Positions 8,347 through 17,497 of a DNA stretch of 64,000 nt are shown here, piece by piece. The stretch is taken from the NCBI RefSeq assembly GCF_000212415.1, contig NC_015500.1:1674001-1738000 (forward strand). The letters are read 5' to 3'. This DNA comes from Treponema brennaborense DSM 12168 (GTDB lineage Bacteria > Spirochaetota > Spirochaetia > Treponematales > Treponemataceae). Numbering within the stretch: the first letter of the stretch is position 1; each line of letters begins with the position of its first letter. Under the pieces are notes generated by a model, which ran no database searches, was not told where the DNA came from, and worked only from the letters and a program-made list of their open reading frames with translations. The translations under genes were made by a program, and so were the position numbers.

Positions 8347-10272
8347 ATGAAATTGAAATCAACGTTCAAAAAAGCAATCTGTATCGGTACGCTCGCCGCG
8401 GCCGTTTCACTCGCAGCGGCATCGTCGCATATTTCGACTCAATCGCATCAGGCAGCCGTTTCCGCTCTGGCCGTAAATAAAACGGATCAATCTTTTTTTA
8501 CCGCGGGAAACGACGGTTTTTTGATCAAATGGACGAACGACGGACTGGGAGAACATTATCAGCTTTCCGAACTTGAAATAAGATTGGTTGCACTCCATCC
8601 GAACGGAACCGATATCGCCGTATACGAAACCGACGGCTATTCCGTACACCGCGTGTCCGTCTGGAACTGGCAGACACTGACGCGGAAGTTCGTAAAAACC
8701 TTTGAAAACACGGTAACGGCGCTTTCCTTTACCGCGAAAGGCACCCTGCTCGCCGTGGGAACGGCGACGGTAAACGGCGTCGTGTATTTAAATCCGCAGC
8801 GAGGCACCGTCGTATCCAAAATCAAGGAACCGACCGGCATCGTCAACATGATACACGGCAGTTCGTCGGAAAAAAGCGCCGTCATGTATTCTCCGGCGGG
8901 ACATTTGACGTATTACGATATGACGAAAGGAACGCGAAAAACTCGGTTTCAGACGGAACAGCAGCTGGAACAAGTCGTGCTGTTCAGCAGCAGCCTGTTT
9001 TGTGCAGGCGTAAAAAACAATCAGATCCACATTATAGACGCACTGAACGGCAACATCGTCGCCCGGATAGCCGCAAAATCACCGATGCTGTTCAACAGTC
9101 CCGATGAAGCGGTTTTATACTACACGGAATTCGACGGGCGAACGTACACGCTCAAAATGATCGCCTCCGAACTTTCCGAAACGGGCGCGCAGATTCAGTC
9201 GCCGGTAACCGTCAAAAGTTTTACCGGCCCGCGCGGCAAAGACGCCGTTACCAGTGTGGCCAAAAGCGGCGAAACGCTGATTCTTGCCACAAAAACGGGA
9301 AACGTATACACGACGGACAGTCTGCCCTCGGCGAATACCCTGGCACTCGTACCGCTTACCGACAATATGTATGACAAAATATACGATATTGCGGCGATCA
9401 GCGACGATTTTTACTGTCTGACGTCGAATTCGATTTTCAAGACATCGTACGATACGGGCATCGTCGAAACGGTCGGCAGCAACAACGGATATACGAATCT
9501 GATTCCGTATGAGAACGGTTTGATTTTATGGACAAAAGGAACGCGCAAGGAAATTGCGTTTATGGATCTGGAAACGAAAGCGGTCAAATCCCTTTTTACT
9601 CCGCAAACGTACGTCCAGATGCTCCGCCTTTTCAACGATAAACTGATTTTTATTGAAGGAAACACCGCCGTCAATCTGTACGATATTACGGGCGGCACGC
9701 AGAGCAAACTCTACACGGGAACCGGTCTGCAGGACGCCGTTTTATACAACGATACGGATCTGTTCGTTGCAAAGTCGGCGTCGAGCAATCCGCGGTCGCC
9801 GCTTATCAACGTAAACACGCAGACAAAGGAAACCGTCATGCTGCCGGTCAGCGGGAACGTCGCGTTTTCCCTCAGCTACGACGCTGCGGCCGAAAACGCT
9901 CCCATATACGGTATCAACGTTTCCACCGCCGCAGCCGGAACAAAAACGACGATTTTTGCGTATTATCCGGCGCGCAAAACAGTTGCGTCCATCATGATGA
10001 TTTCGGACGAAGATACGGATGCGTTCACGTCACTATACGGTTCGATACTCTACACGAATATCGGACGCGACCAGATCCGTTCATACGACGTCAAAACGCG
10101 CCGGGAAGTACAGCTGAACCGTTCGGCATCCCTGCCGCTTAAAATAACACGGAACGAAAAACGCGTCGCCGTTTTGAACCGCGACGGAAGCATTTCCTGG
10201 TACAATCCCGGAAGCGGAACGGTGCTTGCAGACTGGTACATGACCGTAGACGGCATGTGGTTTGAATTCTGA
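8347..10272 (+). CDS. secreted WD40-like beta-propeller protein
   Basis: A protein of 641 residues with a signal peptide (MKLKSTFKKAICIGTLAAA, hydrophobic to about residue 28). WD40-like repeats follow, e.g. 'AAVSALAVNKTDQSFFTAGNDGFLIKW' starting near residue 36 (quoted in two parts: AAVSALAVNKTDQ and FFTAGNDGFLIKW), then many four-strand blades ending in short turns. No catalytic motif is visible. ATG 8347 follows TGAGG with 6-base spacing and replaces the upstream in-frame TTG 8335. It lies directly behind rseP and may be a periplasmic scaffold co-expressed with envelope genes. No family name can be given. Confidence 0.75.
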   Translation: MKLKSTFKKAICIGTLAAAVSLAAASSHISTQSHQAAVSALAVNKTDQSFFTAGNDGFLIKWTNDGLGEHYQLSELEIRLVALHPNGTDIAVYETDGYSVHRVSVWNWQTLTRKFVKTFENTVTALSFTAKGTLLAVGTATVNGVVYLNPQRGTVVSKIKEPTGIVNMIHGSSSEKSAVMYSPAGHLTYYDMTKGTRKTRFQTEQQLEQVVLFSSSLFCAGVKNNQIHIIDALNGNIVARIAAKSPMLFNSPDEAVLYYTEFDGRTYTLKMIASELSETGAQIQSPVTVKSFTGPRGKDAVTSVAKSGETLILATKTGNVYTTDSLPSANTLALVPLTDNMYDKIYDIAAISDDFYCLTSNSIFKTSYDTGIVETVGSNNGYTNLIPYENGLILWTKGTRKEIAFMDLETKAVKSLFTPQTYVQMLRLFNDKLIFIEGNTAVNLYDITGGTQSKLYTGTGLQDAVLYNDTDLFVAKSASSNPRSPLINVNTQTKETVMLPVSGNVAFSLSYDAAAENAPIYGINVSTAAAGTKTTIFAYYPARKTVASIMMISDEDTDAFTSLYGSILYTNIGRDQIRSYDVKTRREVQLNRSASLPLKITRNEKRVAVLNRDGSISWYNPGSGTVLADWYMTVDGMWFEF

Positions 10273-10426
10273 AAAATCAGGTATTGAATCCCGCCGAAGT
10301 ATAAATATCCGGCGGCGCATTCTTTGTCGAACGGCGGCATAACCGCAGCCTCAATCGGCCCCAACCCTCAGCCACAGAAACGGCGGCATAACCGCAGCCG
10401 GTTTCAAGCTGTACGCGGATGGCGGC
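10273..10426. repeat. convergent intergenic region with a 20-base direct repeat
   Basis: A 20-base element, ACGGCGGCATAACCGCAGCC, occurs at 10331-10350 and again at 10380-10399 (49-base period). A weak CCGCCG/CGGCGG hairpin (about 10291-10315) may be the terminator of the propeller gene. I see no gene here. Confidence 0.6.
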
Positions 10427-11755
10427 TCATTCCGCGCGATTTTCGAATTTCGTGTATGAAGGAATGAACATGATATCGACGGAACCGATGGGACCGTTGC
10501 GCTGTTTGGCGAGCACGAGTCTGGTTTCAAGCGCGGCGCCCGCTTCAAGCGATTCCGCCTGCTTACGGTCGCGGTGAATGAACATGACGACGTCCGCATC
10601 CTGTTCTATCGAGCCCGATTCGCGCAAGTCGGCCAAAGTCGGTTCTTTCCCTTCACTGTCGCGGCGCACTTGAGAAAGCGCCACTACCGGTATGTCCAAT
10701 TCACGGGCCAAACTTTTGAGCGACCGCGAAATTTCGGCAATCTGTTCGTGACGGGGAATCGTCGTATTTTCGCTGGTGATCAGCGTGATATAGTCGATAA
10801 AAATGATTTCAACGTGATGAACCGTCCGCATCCGGCGCGCCATAGCGCGTAGATCGAGCAGTTTCATGTTCGGACTGTCCACAATGTAAAACGGCGCTTC
10901 GTAGCAGCGGCCGGCAGCTTCCTGCAATTTCTGAAAATCGTCGAGTTTCAGCATACCCGTCCGCAGTTTCTGAGCCGGAATGCGGGCTTCCTGCGACAGC
11001 AGACGCTGTCCGATCTGCTGATACGACATTTCAAGCGAAAAGAAACCGGTCGGAATTTTTTTTTCAATGGAAATATATTGCGCCATAGACAAGGCCATCG
11101 CCGTCTTACCCATTGAAGGACGCGCGCCGATGATGATCAATTCAGACTTTTGAAAACCGCTCGTCATGGAATCAAGTTCCGTCAAACCGCTGGGCACGCC
11201 GGTATACGCGTCGCGGTTTTTATAATGCATTTCGATCATCTCGATCGTTTTCGGAACCAGATCGACCATCGATTTGATATCCTGAGCCTGATTCAAATCA
11301 GTCAGGGAAAAAATCTTGTTTTGAGCTTCTTCCAGCACCGCACGGCTTTCTTTGGTTTCATCGTGCGATTCGGCGGTAATTTGGGAAGATATCTTGATAA
11401 GTTCGCGCCTGATGGACTGATCGAGTACGATTTTAGCGTAATACTCGACGTTCGCGCTCGTAGGAACGGTGTCCGTCAGTGACGAAATATAGGCCGTACC
11501 GCCGGCCGCGTCCAACTGGCCGGTCGAACGCAATTCTTCCGTAAGCGTCAATAAATCGCCGTGCTGCCCCTTATTGAACAGGGAAAGCATCGCCGTAAAA
11601 ATAACTTGATTTTGCAGTGAATAAAAACGATCCGGACGGAGAAAACTGATTACCGTGCTGACCGCGCCCCAATCAAGGAGTAACGCCCCCAAAGTCGCCT
11701 GTTCGGCTTCCAGATTATGCGGCGGAATTTTGTCCTTGAGAGACGCGGCCGGCAT
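10427..11755 (-). CDS. dnaB: replicative DNA helicase DnaB
   Basis: A protein of 442 residues. The N-terminal primase-interacting domain begins PPHNLEAEQATLGALL. The RecA-like domain has Walker A GARPSMGKTAMAL, Walker B IIFIDYITLI and the DLRESGSIEQDADVVMFIHR region with the SQVRRDSEGKEP loop. It unwinds DNA ahead of the fork as a hexamer. It is the last gene of the rpsF-ssb-rpsR-rplI-dnaB operon, 3 bases after the rplI stop, so probably translationally coupled. No intein is present. The length is usual. Confidence 0.97.
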   Translation of the reverse strand: MPAASLKDKIPPHNLEAEQATLGALLLDWGAVSTVISFLRPDRFYSLQNQVIFTAMLSLFNKGQHGDLLTLTEELRSTGQLDAAGGTAYISSLTDTVPTSANVEYYAKIVLDQSIRRELIKISSQITAESHDETKESRAVLEEAQNKIFSLTDLNQAQDIKSMVDLVPKTIEMIEMHYKNRDAYTGVPSGLTELDSMTSGFQKSELIIIGARPSMGKTAMALSMAQYISIEKKIPTGFFSLEMSYQQIGQRLLSQEARIPAQKLRTGMLKLDDFQKLQEAAGRCYEAPFYIVDSPNMKLLDLRAMARRMRTVHHVEIIFIDYITLITSENTTIPRHEQIAEISRSLKSLARELDIPVVALSQVRRDSEGKEPTLADLRESGSIEQDADVVMFIHRDRKQAESLEAGAALETRLVLAKQRNGPIGSVDIMFIPSYTKFENRAE

Positions 11756-11758
11756 AGC

Positions 11759-12304
11759 TTATTCAGCCTGAGTATTTTCTGAAGTTTCGGCGGGCGCGGC
11801 TTCTTCTTTCGCCGCAGTTTCTTCTTTTGCCGCGGATTCAGCGGCTTTGGCAGCTTCTTCCTGGGATCTTACCAGAATCACCATTTCAGCCGACGCAGTT
11901 TCATACAGGCGGATGACCGCATGATATTTACCGACGCTCTTGATGGTTACGCCGGGGATTTCGATACGTTTGCGTTCGATTTCAAAACCGTTTTTCTGCA
12001 GTTCGTCGGCAACCGTCTGGTTGGTAACGGCGCCGTACAGCTTGCCGTTTGAACCGGCGGGCATCGCCAATTCAATGGTAAACGCTTCCAATTTTTCTTT
12101 GATACCGGCGGCATCGCGGCGTTTGGCGGCTTTGCGGTTTTCTATTTCTTCCTTGCGGTTTTCAAAATATGCAACGGTCACGTCGTTGAACGGCAGTGCC
12201 AAATTGCGCGGAAACAAATAGTTGCGCGCGTATCCGTTCGCAACGACTTTTACGTCACCTTCTTCACCGAGGTGTTTGACATCCTGATTAAGAATTACTT
12301 TCAT
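11759..12304 (-). CDS. rplI: 50S ribosomal protein L9
   Basis: L9 of 181 residues. It starts MKVILNQDVKHLGEEGDVK and contains the signature GYARNYLFPRNLA. ATG 12304 follows AAGGAG with 8-base spacing; the in-frame TTG two codons upstream is rejected. The last about 30 residues form a low-complexity Ala/Glu/Lys tail (repeats of AAKEE), making it longer than the 149-residue E. coli L9. The tail is probably disordered. It is operonic with rpsR and dnaB. Confidence 0.96.
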   Translation of the reverse strand: MKVILNQDVKHLGEEGDVKVVANGYARNYLFPRNLALPFNDVTVAYFENRKEEIENRKAAKRRDAAGIKEKLEAFTIELAMPAGSNGKLYGAVTNQTVADELQKNGFEIERKRIEIPGVTIKSVGKYHAVIRLYETASAEMVILVRSQEEAAKAAESAAKEETAAKEEAAPAETSENTQAE

Positions 12305-12397
12305 TTTCAAGCTCCTTGTGCGTACGCACTTGTGTCTGCGGATCGGACGGCGTCACCGGGAGTCGGCTCGCCGCTGATTTCCTGTCGATAAAAATAC

Positions 12398-12709
12398 TCA
12401 GTCCGCCACGAACGGCAGCAGACAAATGGCGCGCGCGCGTTTGATTTCAAGCGCGAGCCGGCGCTGATGTTTCGCGCAGGTACCGGTAATGCGGCGCGGC
12501 AGAATCTTTCCGCGTTCCGTCGTGTAACGGCGCAGCGCGTCGGCGTCTTTGTAATCGATTTTTGCTTTCTGTGCACAGAAACGGCACACCTTCTTGCGGA
12601 AAAAAGTTTTTCCCTTCGAGCGGGGTGCGCGTTCATCCGCGTCGCGCATAACGTCCTGCATCTGCACATCAGGTGTCGTATCGATATCTTTCATTGCTTC
12701 GTCTGACAT
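12398..12709 (-). CDS. rpsR: 30S ribosomal protein S18
   Basis: S18 of 103 residues. The conserved core starts [10 protein letters not shown] and includes [20 protein letters not shown] and [19 protein letters not shown]. Cys pairs (CRFC) and a later Cys/His hint at the zinc-binding form of S18. An N-terminal extension of about 35 acidic residues precedes the core. Start ATG 12709 has AGGAGA 7 bases upstream. S18 binds S6 on the 30S platform; the S6:S18 complex may also regulate this operon through the rpsF leader. Confidence 0.96.
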   Translation of the reverse strand: MSDEAMKDIDTTPDVQMQDVMRDADERAPRSKGKTFFRKKVCRFCAQKAKIDYKDADALRRYTTERGKILPRRITGTCAKHQRRLALEIKRARAICLLPFVAD

Positions 12710-12748
12710 AATAAAGTCTCCTGTAAAAAATGTTTAACCGTTTTATGA

Positions 12749-13258
12749 TTAAAACGGAATGTCTTCAGGGAAAGAATCCGTGCCGCCGCCGTACGACGGT
12801 GCGTCGTACGGTTCGCTTTCGTATCCGCCCTGAGGAGCCGGCGATTCGTAATTGTTCCGGGACTGATAGGAAGAAGGTCTGGATTGATTCGAGCTATACC
12901 CCCCGGCTGACTGACCGCCGCCGTTTCCGCTCGGATTACCGCCTAAAAGCTGGACATTGTTCGCGGCAATAACGACTTTACTGCGCGGCTGTCCGTCCTG
13001 TTCCCATCTGTCCTGACGCAATTCGCCGTCGATGGCGACCTGCTTACCTTTTAAAAGGTACGGTTTCAGGTTTTCAGCGGATTTCCCGTAAAGGTTTATA
13101 TCGAAGAAACTCGCTTCGTCAACCCACTGATCGCCGTTTTTTCGTCTGCGGTTAACAGCTATGGAAAAATTTGAAATAGCGAAACCGCCGGATGTGTATT
13201 TTAACTCAGCATCACGGGTAAGTCTTCCAATTAACGTTACATGATTCAAATCAGCCAT
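12749..13258 (-). CDS. ssb: single-stranded DNA-binding protein
   Basis: SSB of 169 residues. The OB-fold domain begins MADLNHVTLIGRLTRDAELKYT, with the usual FSIAVNR and FFDINLYGKSAENL segments (about residues 1-105). A Gly/Ser/Gln/Tyr-rich linker follows, then the acidic tip ending FPEDIPF, the conserved partner-binding tail. AGGAGG lies 5 bases before the ATG. It lies between rpsF and rpsR, as in many bacteria. Confidence 0.97.
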   Translation of the reverse strand: MADLNHVTLIGRLTRDAELKYTSGGFAISNFSIAVNRRRKNGDQWVDEASFFDINLYGKSAENLKPYLLKGKQVAIDGELRQDRWEQDGQPRSKVVIAANNVQLLGGNPSGNGGGQSAGGYSSNQSRPSSYQSRNNYESPAPQGGYESEPYDAPSYGGGTDSFPEDIPF

Positions 13259-13279
13259 AACTGCCTCCTATATTGAAAA

Positions 13280-13561
13280 CTATTCGTCGATTTTAACGAA
13301 CATGAACTTGAGCAAGTTCGTGTTCAATTTGAACTGACGGTCTACTTCTACGATCTTGGCAGGATTCGCCTTGATGATCAGCAGAAGAAAACGTCCGCGA
13401 TTCTGCTTTTTAACTTCATAGCACAAATCACGGTCGCCGTAGGGCTCTTCCTTTTCGATCTCAACGCCGAATTCACCCAACGTTGCACGCACCGCGTCGA
13501 GCCCTGTCTTGTACTTATCTTCCTCTGTAGGAAAGATAGTCATAAGTTCATACTTTCTCAT
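13280..13561 (-). CDS. rpsF: 30S ribosomal protein S6
   Basis: S6 of 93 residues, starting MRKYELMTIFPTEED, with the LCYEVKKQNRGRFLLLIIKANP segment (first part LCYEVKKQNRGRF) typical of the family. It is the first gene of the operon. AAGGAG lies 7 bases before ATG 13561. A consensus-like promoter and a short leader with a hairpin plus unpaired CCG precede it (13569-13610), which fits the known S6:S18 autoregulatory RNA element. Confidence 0.97.
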   Translation of the reverse strand: MRKYELMTIFPTEEDKYKTGLDAVRATLGEFGVEIEKEEPYGDRDLCYEVKKQNRGRFLLLIIKANPAKIVEVDRQFKLNTNLLKFMFVKIDE

Positions 13562-13568
13562 GTTATCT

Positions 13569-13610
13569 CCTTATGGTCATATCGGAAACGGAATATCCGT
13601 TCCAAGGGGT
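13569..13610 (-). promoter_or_regulatory. candidate S6:S18 protein-binding leader RNA of the rpsF operon
   Basis: In the minus-strand RNA, CCUUGG (13607-13602) can pair with CC (13576-13575) and AAGG (13572-13569). Inside lies a perfect 6-bp hairpin, AACGGA/UCCGUU (13601-13596 with 13592-13587). On its 3' side is an unpaired stretch that includes CCG (13585-13583). The published S6:S18 motif is a hairpin beside a bulge carrying a conserved CCG. Here the outer stem would also hide the AAGG of the Shine-Dalgarno. Confidence 0.55.
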
Positions 13611-13616
13611 TTTTAC

Positions 13617-13645
13617 ATAATAGCTGAAAACGGGAAAAGAATCAA
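13617..13645 (-). promoter_or_regulatory. promoter of the rpsF-ssb-rpsR-rplI-dnaB operon
   Basis: On the minus strand TTGATT (plus 13640-13645), a 17-base spacer and TATTAT (plus 13617-13622). The predicted start near 13610 gives a leader of about 49 bases. Confidence 0.75.
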
Positions 13646-13674
13646 GCCGCATCAAAACGGCTGCCGGCGCCGTC

Positions 13675-13703
13675 TTGTAAAAGGAACCGTTCCGTGGTAT
13701 ACT
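13675..13703 (+). promoter_or_regulatory. promoter of leuS
   Basis: TTGTAA (13675-13680), 17 bases, TATACT (13698-13703). The roughly 50-base leader has a small hairpin, AAAGCC/GGCTTT (about 13709-13727), followed by an A/T-rich stretch. I see no T-box. Confidence 0.65.
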
Positions 13704-13761
13704 GCATAAAAGCCGCAAGCCGGCTTTATTTATTATAATATAAGAAAACCGAGGCACAAAT

Positions 13762-16425
13762 ATGGCAAAATATCCTTTTGAGACCATCGAACCGAAATGG
13801 CAGGCATATTGGGAAAAAAACAAAACGTTCAAAGTAACCGAAGACATGAAATTCGAACCGTCGAAGCGCACGTACGTGCTCGACATGTTTCCCTATCCGT
13901 CGGCACAAGGGCTTCATGTCGGACATCCGGAAGGATACACGGCGACGGATATCTATTGCCGTTATTTGCGCATGAACGGGTACAACGTGCTGCACCCGAT
14001 GGGATACGACGCGTTCGGACTGCCCGCCGAAAACTACGCGATTAAAACGGGAACGCATCCGGCGGCAACGACGAACGCAAATATAGAACACTTCACCCAG
14101 CAGATAAAAGCGCTCGGTTTTTCATACGATTGGGATCGCTGCGTTTCGACCTGCACGCCCGATTACTATCATTGGACGCAGTGGATTTTCCTGCAATTAT
14201 ATAAGAAAGGACTCGCGTACGAAGCGGAAACGCCGATAAACTGGTGTCCCAGTTGTCTGACCGGACTCGCGAACGAAGAAGTTAAAGAAGGCCGCTGCGA
14301 CCGCTGCGGTGCGGCGGTGAGCCGCAAGACGATCCGGCAGTGGATACTGAGAATTACCGCCTACGCGGATCGCCTGCTTGAAGACCTCGACAGCTTGGAC
14401 TGGCCCGAATCCGTCAAACTTATGCAGAAAAACTGGATCGGGAAAAGCGAAGGAGCCGAAGTATCGTTTAAAATCGCGGCTCCCGACGGCAGCGCGACGG
14501 AAGACGAACTGCTCGTTTACACCACCCGCGCCGACACGCTCCACGGCGCAACGTATATGGTCATCGCGCCGGAACACACTCTCGTCTCAAGGCTGACGAC
14601 TGCCGCACAGAAAGCGGCGGTGGACGCGTACGTCGACGCGGCGGCCAAAAAAAGCGACCTTGAACGGACGGATCTTGCCAAAGACAAAACCGGCGTGTTT
14701 ACCGGTTCCTACGCGGTCAATCCGGTGAACGGCGACAAAATTCCGATATGGATTTCCGATTACATATTGATTTCGTACGGAACCGGCGCCATTATGGCCG
14801 TTCCCGCCCACGACGAACGGGACTGGGCTTTCGCCCGAAAATTCGATTTACCCATACGCAAAGTCGTCGCTTCAAAAGAAGAAATCGCCTCTTTGGCGGA
14901 CGGAAACGAAGCCGAAGGAGCGTGCAGACTGACCCGAGCGGCGGCCGACGCGGCGGCATACGAAGCGTTGGTAAAAGCGCATCCGGACGTGTTCAACACG
15001 GCGGCTGAATGTACGGCCGCCGACGGATATACGATAAACAGCGGCACGTTCACCGGTATGCCGACTGCGCGGACGATTCCCGCCATGATCGAATGGCTTA
15101 CGCGCGACGGTATCGGAAAAAAAGCCGTCAACTACAAACTGCGCGACTGGGTGTTCAGCCGCCAGCGCTATTGGGGAGAGCCGATGCCGCTCGTACACTG
15201 CCAAAAATGCGGCTGCGTTCCGCTTGACGAAAAAGATTTGCCGCTGCTGCTGCCCGACGTCAAAACGTATCAGCCGACCGGAACGGGCGAAAGTCCGCTC
15301 GCCGGCATCGACGAATGGGTAAACTGCACCTGCCCGAAATGCGGCGGAAAAGCGAAACGGGAAACGAACACCATGCCGCAGTGGGCCGGTTCGTGCTGGT
15401 ATTACCTGCGATACCTCGATCCGCATAATACGAAAGAATTCGCTTCGCAGGATGCCGTAAAATACTGGATGCCGGTCGATCTGTACGTAGGAGGCGCCGA
15501 ACACGCCGTTCTGCACCTGCTTTACGCTCGCTTCTGGCATAAAGTGTTATACGATTTGGGACTGGTACAGACAAAAGAACCGTTCCAGCGGCTCGTCAAT
15601 CAGGGCATGATTACATCCTTTGCATTCCAGCGCAAAAACAAAACGCTGGTCGCAACAGACGCAGTAACGGAAACGGAAAGCGGCGTATTCGTAGAAACGG
15701 CGACCGGTGAAAAATTGGAACGCGTGATTGCGAAAATGTCGAAATCACTGAAAAACGTCGTCAATCCCGACGACGTCATAAAAGAATACGGCGCCGATTC
15801 GGTGCGTATGTATGAAATGTTCATGGGGCCGCTTGAAGTCTCCAAGCCGTGGAACACGCAAGGACTGATCGGCATAAACCGGTTTCTCGAAAAAATCTGG
15901 GCCGTTTCCGAAAAATCGATCGTCGATATTCCCGTAGACGGTGAATTAGACAAAGAGTTCACCGCACTGCGCAAGACATTCCATAAAACCGTAAAAAAAG
16001 TTACGGAAGACACCGCCGCCCTCAATTTTAACACGGCGATCAGCCAAATGATGATCTTTATTAACGAAGCGGCAAAGATTGAATCATTGCCGCGCGCAAT
16101 ATGGAGTGATTTCGTAAAACTGCTCTCCGTATACGCGCCGCACATCGGCGAAGAGCTGTGGGAAAAACTGGGGCACGATACCACGATTGCATACGAACCG
16201 TGGCCCGTTTATAACGAAGCGTTCTGCACCGACGACACGTGTACGATCGTCGTTCAGGTCAACGGTAAAAAGCGCGACGAGTTCTCGGCTGCGATCGATA
16301 CGGACAAAGCTGTTCTTGAAAAAACGGCGATGGAAACGGACGGTGCGAAACGTTTTACGGAAGGCAAAGTACCGGTAAAAGTCATCGTCGTGCCGAACAA
16401 ATTGGTCAACATAGTCGTAAAATAA
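13762..16425 (+). CDS. leuS: leucyl-tRNA synthetase
   Basis: A class I synthetase of 887 residues. The HIGH-type motif reads [12 protein letters not shown] (about residues 52-63). The inserted editing domain contains [12 protein letters not shown]. The tail has KMSKS within [15 protein letters not shown]. Zinc-binding CxxC pairs (CPSC, CDRC, CQKC, CPKC) are visible. It charges tRNA-Leu; a tRNA-Leu(GAG) gene lies at 34012. GAGG precedes ATG 13762. It has its own promoter and is divergent from the rpsF operon. Confidence 0.97.
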   Translation: MAKYPFETIEPKWQAYWEKNKTFKVTEDMKFEPSKRTYVLDMFPYPSAQGLHVGHPEGYTATDIYCRYLRMNGYNVLHPMGYDAFGLPAENYAIKTGTHPAATTNANIEHFTQQIKALGFSYDWDRCVSTCTPDYYHWTQWIFLQLYKKGLAYEAETPINWCPSCLTGLANEEVKEGRCDRCGAAVSRKTIRQWILRITAYADRLLEDLDSLDWPESVKLMQKNWIGKSEGAEVSFKIAAPDGSATEDELLVYTTRADTLHGATYMVIAPEHTLVSRLTTAAQKAAVDAYVDAAAKKSDLERTDLAKDKTGVFTGSYAVNPVNGDKIPIWISDYILISYGTGAIMAVPAHDERDWAFARKFDLPIRKVVASKEEIASLADGNEAEGACRLTRAAADAAAYEALVKAHPDVFNTAAECTAADGYTINSGTFTGMPTARTIPAMIEWLTRDGIGKKAVNYKLRDWVFSRQRYWGEPMPLVHCQKCGCVPLDEKDLPLLLPDVKTYQPTGTGESPLAGIDEWVNCTCPKCGGKAKRETNTMPQWAGSCWYYLRYLDPHNTKEFASQDAVKYWMPVDLYVGGAEHAVLHLLYARFWHKVLYDLGLVQTKEPFQRLVNQGMITSFAFQRKNKTLVATDAVTETESGVFVETATGEKLERVIAKMSKSLKNVVNPDDVIKEYGADSVRMYEMFMGPLEVSKPWNTQGLIGINRFLEKIWAVSEKSIVDIPVDGELDKEFTALRKTFHKTVKKVTEDTAALNFNTAISQMMIFINEAAKIESLPRAIWSDFVKLLSVYAPHIGEELWEKLGHDTTIAYEPWPVYNEAFCTDDTCTIVVQVNGKKRDEFSAAIDTDKAVLEKTAMETDGAKRFTEGKVPVKVIVVPNKLVNIVVK

Positions 16426-16453
16426 ACGACTTCGCACCCAAAGGAAATAGGGA

Positions 16454-17416
16454 ATGAACACGCATACCGATGCGGACAGGACGAAACTGATAAACATCGC
16501 CGGCTGGATAGCGTTAGGCGGAAATCTGGTTTTGGCAATATTGAAAGTAGTCATCGGAACCGTGTCCGGCAGTCTTGCCGTTCTGGGAGACGGAATAGAC
16601 TCCGCAACGGACGTCGCGATCGCCTGCATGACACTGGTTATCGGCAGAATTATAACCCGCCCGTCCGATACGGACCATCCGTGGGGACACGGCAGGGCCG
16701 AAACGACGGCGACGATGGTCGTCGCGTTTATCATTTTTTATGCAGGCGTACAATTGGTGCTCTCGGCCGCTCGGCAGCTGTACGGATGTGTGTTCGGAAA
16801 CGCCTCGATTGAACCGGTCGGCTCGCTCGCACTGCTCGTTACGGCAGTTTCGGTCGTCGGAAAACTGTTTTTGTCATGGAGCCAATTTTCTCTCGGCAAA
16901 AAAGCCGGCAGCGCGATGGTGCTGGCAAACGCACAGAACATGCGGAACGATATCGTCATATCGGCGTCAGTCCTGATAGGCTTGGGAGCCGCAAAAATAT
17001 GCAGCGTACCGGCGATCGATCCGCTGGTCGCGCTGCTCGTCGGTCTGTGGGTGTTAAAAAACGCGGCGAAACTGTTCATGCAGATGAACATGGAACTGAT
17101 GGACGGCAATCAGGACAAAGCGCTGTATGAAACGCTTTTTACGGCTATCAGATCGGTTCCCGGCGTATCGAATCCGCACCGCGCCCGCATCCGAAAAATC
17201 GCGTCCCGCTGGGATATAGACATCGATATAGAAGTCGATGCGAAACTGTCGGTACACGCCGCGCATGAAATTGCCGAACGGGTGGAAATGGCCGTTCGCC
17301 GGGCGATTCCCGACGTGTACGATATAATGGTACACGTGGAACCTGCAGGACACACGCTGCACCATCCGCATGAAGAGTACGGGTTAAGCGAATCTGATCT
17401 GAAAGAAAACAAATAA
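16454..17416 (+). CDS. cation diffusion facilitator family transporter
   Basis: A protein of 320 residues with about six hydrophobic segments and the CDF signature in helix 2 (SLAVLGDGIDSATDVA). The HPWGHGRAETTATM motif follows, with the metal-binding His/Asp pattern of helix 5. The C-terminal 85 residues form a ferredoxin-like cytoplasmic domain with several His (ending GHTLHHPHEEYG). CDF proteins export Zn2+, Fe2+, Mn2+ or similar ions by proton antiport. The ion cannot be told from this sequence. It starts 28 bases after leuS with an AAGGAAATAGGGA-type site. Confidence 0.9.
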   Translation: MNTHTDADRTKLINIAGWIALGGNLVLAILKVVIGTVSGSLAVLGDGIDSATDVAIACMTLVIGRIITRPSDTDHPWGHGRAETTATMVVAFIIFYAGVQLVLSAARQLYGCVFGNASIEPVGSLALLVTAVSVVGKLFLSWSQFSLGKKAGSAMVLANAQNMRNDIVISASVLIGLGAAKICSVPAIDPLVALLVGLWVLKNAAKLFMQMNMELMDGNQDKALYETLFTAIRSVPGVSNPHRARIRKIASRWDIDIDIEVDAKLSVHAAHEIAERVEMAVRRAIPDVYDIMVHVEPAGHTLHHPHEEYGLSESDLKENK

Positions 17417-17497
17417 GCAATCCGCGGAGGCAAGCTACGAAAACGCATCGAGCTACGCGGAAGCGCGTCAGTCAATCCGTGGAGGTGCGTGTAAAAA

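Noticed and set aside
13675-13761. T-box-like GGAACCG upstream of leuS
   Set aside because: The GGAACCG string lies between the -35 and -10 boxes and is not in the transcript; no specifier or antiterminator structure is visible.
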